DNA of 64,000 bases from Gnetum montanum (taxonomy: Eukaryota; Streptophyta; Gnetopsida; Gnetales; Gnetaceae): the NCBI GenBank assembly GCA_015680685.1, contig MNCI01015735.1:97056-161055 (forward strand). The letters run 5' to 3'. Every line of letters begins with the position of its first letter. Within the stretch, counting starts at the first letter, position 1. Below, in pieces: positions 31,140 to 40,737 of the stretch. Below the pieces are notes generated by a model that saw nothing but the letters and a program-made list of their open reading frames with translations, had not been told where the DNA came from and made no database searches. The position numbers and the translations under genes are program-made.

Positions 31140-32000
31140 TGATGAAGTGTCATTAAGTCGATGCATCGATGGGGTTGCATATACGCAGCCACGTCAATGG
31201 AGCCTTCCTACGTCGACGAGGCCCCGTTTACGTAGCCACTTATCTTGGCCTATAAATAAGAGGGCCCTCCACCTCATTTAGGGATCTTTTTAGTATTGTT
31301 AGCTAGGCTCTTTCAGTTTGTTTCCATAGGAGTTAGAATATTTTCCCAGTCCATGCCTGCAGTGTGATGCTTGTAATTGTACGGAACCTTTATTTGAGTG
31401 TGACGTACTTGGATGTGCACATGATCAGAAATAAAGATTGAGATTACTTCATCATTGTAGCATTCACTTAGTTTAATTGTTAATTGTTTTTGTTATTTAT
31501 TACTTTCTTAGTTGATATTTATTTCTTTCTTAGTTAATATTTCTTTATCATCATTTACTGTTCCTGTTGTTAAATGCAAAATGAGTACAACTTAATCACA
31601 GTGTGACTACTTGGTAACCCAGTAGCGTACCTAGGATCTACACTTGGTAATCCCAGTAGTAGTCGTGCACGAGGTCCAAGATGTGTATGGATGATTAAGG
31701 AACAGATGCTCATCGCACTTAGGTTAGCTTAGACTTCATTTTCTATTACTCATTAGTTTAATCAATATTATTCTTCATTGTCTCTAGGAGTAGCAGTAGT
31801 TTAGGATCACATCATACGCCTCACTCTGGACTAAACCATACGTGACAAAGCAAATACTAGTCCAGGTGGGAAGATAGTGAACTACTATCAACGTGTAACT
31901 ATCTAGATACCACAACTAGCCTGTCCACGGAGTTCGACTGGATCGTGCGTAAACGCTCGTATTCGTATGGTTGAGTGTAGGGATACCTCGCTGCTCATCA
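31140..32000 (+). repeat. 3' LTR of I1
   Basis: It begins tgatgaagtg after cagtcgtgggggta and ends ctgctcatca. TATA box 31251-31258. It pairs with 26287-27183. The next bases resume the reverse transcriptase of O1. Confidence 0.92.
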
Positions 32001-32005
32001 ATGGG

Positions 32006-33175
32006 GTTCATCTATCCCATCGTGGATAGTGAGTGGGTTAACCCACTCGTAATTGTGTCAAAGAAAGGTGGTAAGTGGTGGGTCTACATTGACTTTAGGT
32101 TGTTGAACATGGAAACATTTGAAGATCATTTCCCATTACCATTTATCAATCAAGTGTTGGACACTATCTTTGGGCCTTGCTATTATAGCTTCTTAGATGG
32201 TTATAGTGGCTATAACCAAATCCAAATTGCACCAGAAGATTAGGCCAGGACAACATTCACGAGTTCATGGGGGACTTTTTCATATTGTAAGATGCCATTC
32301 AATCTATGCAATGTCTTTAGAAAATTTCAATGCCTAGTCCTTAGTATTTTCCAATAAAAAATTGGTAGCAAGATAGAAGTCTTCATGGATGAATTCTCTA
32401 CCTCTGGGGCTACATTTGAGGAAGCCTTGAACCACCTTAAGCAGGTACTGAAAAGATGTGTCAAAATAAACCTTAGGCTTAATTGGCAAGAAATCCATCT
32501 AATGGTCGAGGAAGGCATAGCACTAGGACACAAAATTACTTAGGTAAGGATTGAGGTAGATCTTGAAAAGATAAGGGTCATCCAAGGAATCACACATCAG
32601 CTCGAGATAGTTAAAGATGTTAGATCATTCCTTGAACACACTGGCTATTACAGATGATTCATAGAGAATTTCTCTAAGGTCACAAATATGTTGGTTGAGC
32701 TTACAAAGAAAGATGCTTCATTTGGTTGGACCAAGGAGTGCGAACATGCATTCCAACTACTAAAGGAGAAACTTGTAGAAACTCCAATACTACGAGCACC
32801 AAGCTATTTTAGACCATTCCACATAATGATAGATGCATCTAATTATGCCTTAGGAGCTATGCTTATGTAGTTGGATGATAAAAAATGTCCATATTACATT
32901 CATTGCACAAGCTGAAGCATTGTGGGTGAATAGCTAAATTACACCATAACAAAGAAAGAATTAATGGTAGTGGTGTATGATCTTGAAAAGTTCAGGTACT
33001 ATGTGCTTGGTTATAAAATATTTGTGCATACAGACCACAATGCCATCCACTTCCTGATGGATAAGCTGATGGTGAGCCCTCATATCATATGATGACTTGT
33101 GATCTTGCAGGAATTCGATCTCACAATGGTAGATCGAAAAGGAGCTGAGAATGTGATCATTGACCACTTTTTTTA
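32006..33175 (+). pseudogene. O1 reverse transcriptase (second part) and RNase H
   Basis: RT blocks in order: FIYPIVDSEWVNPLVIV, KKGGKWWVYIDFRLLN, DHFPLPFINQVLDTIFG, YSFLDGYSGYNQIQIAPED, and the polymerase box EVFMDEFST. The box reads F-M-D-E instead of the family's F-M-D-D (codons 32382-32393), the same as in I2. RNase H follows with PFHIMIDASNYALG, the TITKKELMVVVYDLEKF block and FVHTDHNAIHFL. Stops include TAG at 32241 and 32931 and TGA near 32655, mostly at positions where Gln or Arg is expected. Confidence 0.88.
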
Positions 33176-33419
33176 GTTAATATGGGATAATAAAGAGGAG
33201 GAGAGTCCACTCTCTGATCAATTTTCATATGAACTCCTCTTTATTGAAGTAATGAATGACCAAGTGCCTGCTAAACCAAAATGGTATGATGGCATCCTCA
33301 CTTACCTTCTCACTTAGGAGATGCCACAAGATCTGGAATTTAGGAAGAAACAATAATTTCTTCATCAGGCAAAGTACTTCATGGAAATTAATGGATATCT
33401 TTACAAGGTGTGTGCTGAT

Positions 33420-34560
33420 GGCCTAGTTCGTTGGTGTGTCCCTGATATGGATCAACCATGTGTTCTCTAGGATGTTCACGAAGGCCGTTGTGGAGGCCAC
33501 TATGTAGGGAGATGCACAACCATAAAATTCATGATGGTAGGATACTATTGGCCTATAATCTTCGATCTTGTAAGCATTTTCAAAGGGATGGTGGGATGAT
33601 TGCACAAATGGAGGATCGTCAACAGTGGATTTAGCCATTGGAGCCCTTTGACATATGGGGCATAGACTTCATGGGTTTCATCACACCCATGTCCAATGGA
33701 AAGGTTTATATCATTGTAGCAATTGACTACTACATCAAATGGGTAGAAGTAGCAGCTGTCATCGATTATACATCATCCATTGCTACTAGATTTATACAAC
33801 AAAATGTTGTAAATAGGTTTGGGATGGCACATGCATTTATTTCTAACAATGGAACTCATTTTAGAGGTACCACTTTTAGAAAATTAATGTAATGCTTGGG
33901 GATTGAACATAAATTAGCAACACCTCATCATCCCCAAGCCAACAGTCAAGCAGAGGTAACTAATTAGGAGATCACAAAGATCTTAACAAGAACCATAAGC
34001 AAACATAGGAAATATTGGAGCACAAAACTTAACGATGCCCTTTGATTCTATCACTCAACATGGAAACATCCTATTGGCTACTAGCCCTATGAGTTAGTGT
34101 ACAAAAAACTTCTAATACTTCTAGTTCAATTTGAGCTCCATACACTCTCAACAATGTATGACCTAAATCTTGACCTAAGTCTAGCCCAAAAAGAAAGATT
34201 GATCAACCTCAACATGCTAGACAAAAATTGATTGGTGGTTCTAACTTTGAATGAAGTGCACAAGGCATTCAATAAACAATGACATGACTGAAGAATACAG
34301 AAAGTGAAATTTCAATTGGGAGATAAGGTTTTTTACTAGAATCCCACATATGTACCTTAGAAAACAAAATTCCAAATTTTGTGAGAAGTACTTTACATAA
34401 TTGACAAAACCTTTTCTTTTAGGGCCATGATCATATACAAACTTAAGAGCCTAAATAAGAAGTAGTTGGTCAACATCCAACTAGTGAAGCTTTTCCGTGA
34501 GCCAAAGCAAGCTAGTACAACAAACGCCTCAATGGATGGACAACCATGCTCAATTTTTTA
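33420..34560 (+). pseudogene. O1 integrase
   Basis: A zinc-binding N-terminal region (CGGHYVGR, then GYYWPIIF) is followed by the catalytic core: PFDIWGIDFMGFITPMSNGK (first Asp), AIDYYIKWVE, AFISNNGTHF (second Asp now Asn, codon 33845-33847) and HHPQANSQAEVTN (Glu kept). The C-terminal part has VYKKLL- and LGDKVF-like phrases. Stops are scattered and the catalytic triad is incomplete. The gene would insert the cDNA into host DNA. Confidence 0.85.
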
Positions 34561-36107
34561 GATCTCCTCCTTCTAGCTTAGTTGTGGGGGAGATGGCCAT
34601 CTATGCTAAATCATCCACATGGCTCCTCAGTTTTTCTATTTTTTGATTTCCACATTTTTTATTTTGCAAGTTATTTATTTTGCAACTTTTTAATTTTCAA
34701 AATTTTTATATTTTTACATCATTTTTTTTACACCATTGTTAGTACGTTTGAATCTTTCTTTAATATTTTACATTTTCTTATATATTTTACTTTGTTTGAG
34801 TGTGATATTCAAATTTTTGCTAATAAAAGTGCTTTATTGTTAAAAGGACATTGTGGTGCTGTACTTGTTACTAATGGTGGTTTGTGCTTTATATTTTTGG
34901 TTTGCTAATGTTTGGTTTCTATTTTTGAATTTTTGTACCAGTCATGGTTTCTTTTTCATGGAATAGGCAGTGAGTCCACATCATCCACCCATTTTCAAAC
35001 TTTATGGTTTTCCTTGTTTGGGAAGTTTGAGGTCCCTTTCATTAAAGGAACTTTTAATAAATTTGTGACCTTGGTAGTTTCCAGAATTGGGAAAGATTCA
35101 AAGGTTTGAACAAGGTGTAACTTTAATAGTATTCAATACTCTTTGTACTCTTCTACTTACTTGAGTGCTTGAGTGTTTTTCATAGACTTCTTACTATTCC
35201 ATTTCAACCACTAATAGGAAGTCAAATAAAGTCTTTACATTGTGTGTTTCCCATCAAAAAATCCAAAAAGAAAGAAGAGAGAGAAGAAAAAAACAAACAA
35301 GAGAAAAAAACATGATTGAAATTCAAAGCACACCCCTTAAACAAATAAATGGGCTACAAGCACTAGTTATGGGACTAGAAAGACATGCACCCATGCTTGA
35401 AGGTCCCCTCTAGCTAAGGCCCTATCTTACTTCTTACTTCCCTTTTCTTCTCTTTATGGAATGGCAGTTGTTTTATGGGAGCACTCTTGTGTCTTGAGGG
35501 GATGGATCAGTCTTAGAGTGGTGATGCAAAGTCATTGAAAGAGGTTGGTATTGCTCTGGACTAAGGATGGATCTTCTTCGGTCCTTTTAAACATAAAACT
35601 TCACAAGGGACTTTTTATGACCTTAGTTGGAATTCCATTCCACCTTCTCTATCATCTATCTATGCTGACAATAATTCACCTCATTGTTAGTGTCCATGTT
35701 CTTGATTCTATGTCTTGGTCTAACGTATTTGAATTCCTAGGTAGAATCTTCCTGGTTTTGGTCCTTAACTTCCATTGACGATTAGTCACCGATTGGGCCC
35801 ACGGACTCCTTCGATTGAGGTTATGCAAGGGAAAAAAAAGGCATGTGCCTACTATGGGAAGGATCCACTTGCATATCTCTTGGTCAGATTTGTTAAGCAC
35901 CTTATCCTTTGACATTTTTGCAAATTGAATCTTTCGTACACCCATCTTTTGCATCACACCATGTGTTCCTTTATGAATTTTATTCATTAAATACATTTTC
36001 CATCAAATTTTTAAATTTTTGAGCTTTCAAAGACCCTCTTCTATGATTTTATCATATTCTTGGCTTTTTTGGAATTCCATAGACCCTAATTTCATTGAAA
36101 AATTCAT
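34561..36107 (+). other. Non-coding spacer between integrase and ORF3 in O1
   Basis: After the pol end comes gttgtgggggagatgg, a very T-rich block (34620-34830), and text shared with the window start (caaagcacaccccttaaa near 35325). The conserved hairpin at 35823-35874 follows. Open frames here are low-complexity Phe/Leu/Ile translations of T-rich DNA and are not taken as genes. Confidence 0.65.
35823..35874 (+). other. Conserved retroelement hairpin, copy in O1
   Basis: The arms atgcaag (35823-35829) and cttgcat (35868-35874) pair perfectly. The loop ends actatgggaaggatccact. It is preceded by ggcccacggactccttcg, also shared in part with L, I2 and O2. The internal TATA box follows 362 bp downstream. 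Confidence 0.65.
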
Positions 36108-36129
36108 TATATTTTTTGAGATATTGATG

Positions 36130-36243
36130 TTTGAAAATTTTTGTCGATGGGCCTAGTATACGAGGCCTCGTCAATGGAGTTGATTTGCATATGAGGCCTC
36201 ATATATAGGGCCCCATCGACATAAGACAAAAATAGTATAAATA
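36130..36243 (+). promoter_or_regulatory. Internal promoter-like region before ORF3 in O1
   Basis: CpG-type LTR motifs (cgatgggcctagtatacgag, cctcgtcaatgg, gggccccatcgac) are followed by gacaaaaatag and the TATA box tataaata (36236-36243). The 5' LTR of this element has a very similar core, gtgcaaaaactataaata. Equivalent regions are at 48922-49000 (I2) and 60604-60690 (O2). Promoter activity is inferred. Confidence 0.55.
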
Positions 36244-36389
36244 GGCATGACCCCACTTGGAAAATTTTACATTTTCTCATAAACACCAAAGGTGGTTTTC
36301 AATTTTTCAGAGCCTAGAACCTTCTAGAGCCTAAACTTACCAACCATTTATCCAAATCACTCTGTTCTTTGACCTTGCAGCTACTAAAG

Positions 36390-36683
36390 GTAAGCTCTTC
36401 ATTTTGGGGGCCACTAATGTACCATTTTTGATAGAATATTTTTTGTAATTTTTTCCAACTCCTACAAAGGTTTAACTAAGAAATCAACCATTAAACACCA
36501 AATTACAAGAGTTAAACCTTTCCAACGAGCTTCAGTGACATTTATAATAAATAATTAATAAAATAATCAATCTACCATGGTCCAACCTTAGCCAAAATGT
36601 AACTAACCAAAAAGAAAATGTATTCCAAAAAATGTAAAGTTACACATTATATTTACTAATCCGTGAATGTGTTGTGACCACAG
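36390..36683 (+). other. Putative intron in the ORF3 leader of O1
   Basis: The donor taaag^gtaagc is conserved in O2 (gaa^gtaagc). The acceptor gaccacag sits directly before the ORF3 ATG, as gattgcag does in I2. A branch-point-like gtaactaac is at 36599-36607. Confidence 0.5.
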
Positions 36684-39592
36684 ATGACACAAAAAGAGAA
36701 GCACACACAAGAAGTAAGACCATCTGAACCAAGGGAGAAACAACCTAGAATAGAAAGAGGCCAAGAATATCCCCATGAAGAACCACTCACAACCCATGCC
36801 ATAGGTCCTCTCAAAGAAGAGGTAGAAGTGGAATCTATTAGAAAGATTCTAGAACTAGTAGCAGTAGCAACAGCACACTCCCATCAGGATGATGCACTAG
36901 CACAACCTACAAATCTTAAGGTGACCTTAATAGAGGTTTTCCTAAATCAGATTAAATTAAGGAAGGTCCAAAAATCAGTGTTCTAGGAGTTAAATTTTAG
37001 CCCTTTTCTGGACAATGCACCAAGAGAAGTACATGACCAGCTTAAGGCCTCTCCCATGTGGCCAATCAGCACTTACACGAGGGAGTGGGATGTGGGAGAA
37101 ACATTCCTATTCTGAAACAATAGGTAGCCTGAAGCAACAGTGAAAATCAAGGACATCTTAGTGTCCTATTCAGCACAGGCCATTAGTGCAGCACTTGGGT
37201 TGCCCAACATAGGGGTAAATCTTATTGAAATCCTAATGCAGAAAGATCTGGGCATTAAGAAAAAATGGGTGCAATGGTGTTATGGTGTCGATTGCAAGGA
37301 GTTTGGCACACTCACATTGGTAAGGAGGATGCATTACAAGATTGTGGCCTTCCACCTCAAGCCCATGATGATGCCAAGCAAAATCACTACCTTCTCTGTC
37401 GGAGCATGCATTGCTCTGAGTGGGAGACTCTAGGTTAACCTTTTGCAGTTGATTTATTTAAAGATGGAGAAATGATTTAAAGCAAATAAACATTGAAGGA
37501 AGGCACTCCCCTTCCTATGCCTCATTAGGAAACTTTTTTAAAGGGGAGGGATAGTCCGTTACATCAATGACAGTGTCAAAACTATTCTGGTTGCCAACTA
37601 GGTAGAAATGATGAAGGATAAGACATCTGTCACAACTATCCATGAAGTGGAGTAGCGACCAACACCTCCACCTGCCACTCAAACAACTATACCAAACATC
37701 GTTGCAACTGTCCAACAGTTGCAAGAATATAGAGAATGGCTCTTGAGTGAACAAGAGTAATGAATAGGCATGAGTGGTGGGGACCCATCCATCTATTGAC
37801 TAGCCATGAGTCACCTTAATGAGGTGGCCCAAATAATTAGTTTGATGGATGAGGGTGGATACATTTTCTTAGCCTGAAAAACGTAGTTTCCTGTGGGGTT
37901 GAATTTGAGCACCAGAGAGGTCACAGTATCTCTCGTAGAACAACAAACATCTAAAAATCTCTAGAAATGCTGTGACCTCCTTAGTGTGCTTTGAGGAGGA
38001 TGAGGGGGCAAAAATTTTGGTGATGTAGCACCAGAGATAGGAAACAATAGTAGAAATGGTTGCTGATAGGATTGCCAAAATGCTTAATGCACCTACGACC
38101 ATCATACTAAACATCACTGCACTCGGAGATGTGTAGACATCCAGAAAAATCATAAGCGATAGAAAAAGTATAGCATAGCATGAGGAACTATTGGACTGAC
38201 TAGTGGGAATGGGTTAATTGCTTTTGAATGTCTTTGACCTTTCGTACAATATCACTGCAACCCAGTCAAAGTTGTTGGAGGCAAGGGGTAAAAATATCAT
38301 ATTGGAGGGGCAAACAACGAAGGAGCAGAACAAACACTTGGCTGTGAAAATTGCCACAATAAGAGCCTAAATTACCGATCTTGCATTTCTTAACTTGACA
38401 CTAACAAGAGATGAGGCTATGGAATAGCTTCACACTAAGTTCAAAGGGGTTGAGGGTGCAATGGAAATGATGGTGTTCTACAAATCCTTAGTAGAAGCCA
38501 CACAACATAAGGTTCAAAAGTCTTTAGATTAGACCTGGCAAGAGAATGTCCAATTGATCATAGAGAACCATCACCTGCAAAATGTTAATTCAAATAAGCA
38601 ACAATTAACTGATTTCATCCATCAACTAGCTAGAGCAAACATAGAACTAGCTAGAGCAAACATAGAACTAAGGAGGTTGGTAGTAAAGAAAAAGAATCTC
38701 TCCATGGAGGAGGTGCATGCCCTTCACTAGAAGATTGCAATTGAGGGAGCCACCTAAAAATCTAAACCTCTCAAATTTGAGAAAGTCAAAGATCATTACA
38801 GAGAGCAGGTTAGTTTATAGAAGGAAGTAAATGAAACACATATTCAATTGGTGAAGGAAAAAGGAAATGAAGTGCTCCAGTGACTCTAGCAAGGCAGAGA
38901 AGTTTGGACATCCATCATTGATGAGATAGATGCCTACAAAAAGGTAAAAATCTACACAAAGGAGTTGCAGATCAAGGAGATGATAGAATACATGTAGCTT
39001 GCCAATAGCCATTATGCAAATCTGGCCATGTTGATTGTCGAACGATCATGATCTGAATTAGAGAAGCCGGTGGCCAACTCATACTTGTTGTATGAAGTCG
39101 AGTTTAAGCACCACAAGGACACCAAGGACAAGCTTGCAGTGGTTAATGTTGAACCTAAAGTTCTCAATGCATGCTTCATAGACCAACGATCAATTATTGA
39201 GAACATGGCCAAGAGGATGAACGACTACTAGGAGCTACAAAATGTAGTAAGGGCATTCGACATTGAACACAAATAATTCACTGCTTAGTTTATCAGAGTA
39301 ACAAAGATATTCTCGATCATGCCCTGTTCATGGGATGTTCCCAGTGTAGCCCACATTGGTGATGCCACATGGATTTTGAATGATCCTTGGAGTAAGGAGG
39401 AGAAGATGAAGGCATTGCTTAATGGCTTTCGCGAATGAGGAGAAGATGAAGGTATTGCTTGATGCCTTTCACCTTCCACCAAAGGTTTTTGTTGCAATAG
39501 GACAACCATAGCTGCCTCAACTATTGCACATGCTTGGAGCCAGTGAAGGTCCTTTAGAGCCTCAAGAGTCACCATTGCCTGAGACTCTCTGA
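36684..39592 (+). pseudogene. ORF3 of O1: third gene of the Athila-like family
   Basis: ORF3 starts MTQKEKHTQEVRPSEP, a charged N-terminus. A more conserved domain follows: SPMWPISTYTREWDVGETF, KIKDILVSYSAQAISAALGL, WCYGVDCKEFGTL, and HYKIVAFHLKPMMMPSK. This resembles the 'putative plant transposon protein' region of Athila env-position ORFs. After about residue 350 the protein is long, charged and heptad-like (coiled coil), ending in PCSWDVPSVAHIGDATWIL and SKEEKMKALL. The length would be about 970 codons. Many stops and a local duplication near 39397-39470 kill it. No signal peptide or membrane segment is visible, so an envelope role is unsupported. Confidence 0.7.
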
Positions 39593-39833
39593 TCTTCACC
39601 ACCATATGCACACTATCAGACAATGTGTTATCCAAATTTTTGTAGTCATGTCATGGTGTCTAATTTTGTGTCAAGAACACCATAGTTTTTTGTAATCTAT
39701 TGATTTTTACACTTGAGCACTCAGTTTTGTCAAGTCAGTTTGTTTTATTTTGTTAAGAGTTAGTCAATAATCTCATACCTTCCTAATTTTGTAAAATAAT
39801 TTGAGGACAATTTTTCATTTAGTCTTGGGAGTA

Positions 39834-40737
39834 TGATAAGCATCAAAGTGTCACATTGATAGGCCCCCATTAATGCGACCTCATTGATGGGCCCCTATCA
39901 ACGAGGCTCTATTTATGTGGTGTTTCTCGTCGATGGGACCATGTCGACATAGCATTTGCTACATTGACAAGGCCTCATCAATGCAACCCTAGTGCAAAAA
40001 TTATAAATACAAGCTCCCAGCTATATTTATGGGGATCAGATTCATAGTAGTAGCAAAGCTCTTGTAGTGTGTCTATTTGAAAGTTAGAATATTTTTCTTG
40101 AGTGCCTGTAGTAAGAGTCATTGAGTGTATGGATCTTTATTCAAGTACTATTGTACTTGAACCACACCTGTGTGTACAACAATAAAGACCAGCTTCTTGA
40201 TAAACCTTGCAGCATTCTGGATAGCTTAAATGTTTTATTTATGCATTCATTATTTTTATTAAATATTCAATCAATTAAGCTAAATTAGACTTTAATTAAT
40301 TAAGCTAAATAGATTAAGTACATAAGTACGACCACTTTAAGTGTAAACACATATTCGCTTGGTAATCCCAGCAGTGTTATTACTTGGTGCACCTAGTAGC
40401 GTAGCGCTTGGTAACCCGGTAGTGGATACGTGAGATTAGCTAGAGATGAGTTAGTTAGTTAGATCAAATTAGTTATTAAATTACTTTATCTCTCTCTTCA
40501 AGCACCAAAGAACATAAAACATAAAAGGAAAAAAATCATAAGTCTTAATTACACTTAACCATACCTTTGTACTTCACAAGTGTAACTGGGAAGACAAGGA
40601 ACAACCTTAGGGCAAGATTCACTTTCTAGAAGCCTAATGCATCGGAAACTAGGGAGTCTGCGAAATTTGACCAGATTGTGCATGAACGCTTCGTGATTCA
40701 TATGGTTGGGCATAGGGGTACCTTCGACCACTCATCA
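39834..40737 (+). repeat. 3' LTR of O1
   Basis: It starts tgataagcatc after tcttgggagta and ends cgaccactcatca. TATA box 40002-40009. It is followed by agcta, matching the left flank of the element. Confidence 0.9.

Larger units (their letters stand above)
26287..32000 (+). mobile_element. Non-autonomous, gag-only Athila-like element I1, nested in O1
   Basis: This 5,714-bp element has LTRs at 26287-27183 and 31140-32000 and a primer-binding site at 27184-27202. It contains a gag gene, a T-rich spacer, the conserved hairpin, a 62-nt intron, a 28-codon 3' ORF and the family's pre-LTR segment. Protease, RT, RNase H and integrase are absent: gag ends at 28948 and the post-pol spacer starts within about 250 bp. 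It sits in the RT of O1 with target pentamers gttgg (26282-26286) and atggg (32001-32005), which match at three of five positions. Its LTRs are more alike than those of O1, consistent with later insertion. Confidence 0.9.
23294..40737 (+). mobile_element. Athila-like Ty3/gypsy element O1, complete ends, defective
   Basis: The LTRs are 23294-24248 and 39834-40737. The target duplication is perfect: agcta at 23289-23293 and 40738-40742. Internal order: primer-binding site, truncated gag, protease, RT (split by element I1 at 26287-32000), RNase H, integrase, non-coding spacer with a conserved hairpin, internal TATA-containing promoter-like region, intron, and ORF3. Gag-pro-RT-RH-IN order, the RT motif FLDGYSGYNQI, the tRNA-Asp-type primer site and a third gene after integrase place it near the Athila/Tat branch. 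Without I1 it would be about 11.7 kb. Frames are broken throughout, so it is inactive. Confidence 0.93.

Noticed and set aside
34582-34908. Open frame with a hydrophobic Phe/Ile/Leu-rich product in O1
   Set aside because: It is a translation of a T-rich spacer that is also present, out of frame, in I1 near 29200-29330. It is not a membrane protein gene.
36684-39592. Envelope glycoprotein gene
   Set aside because: Position fits, but I see no signal peptide, membrane segment or cleavage site; described as ORF3 only.
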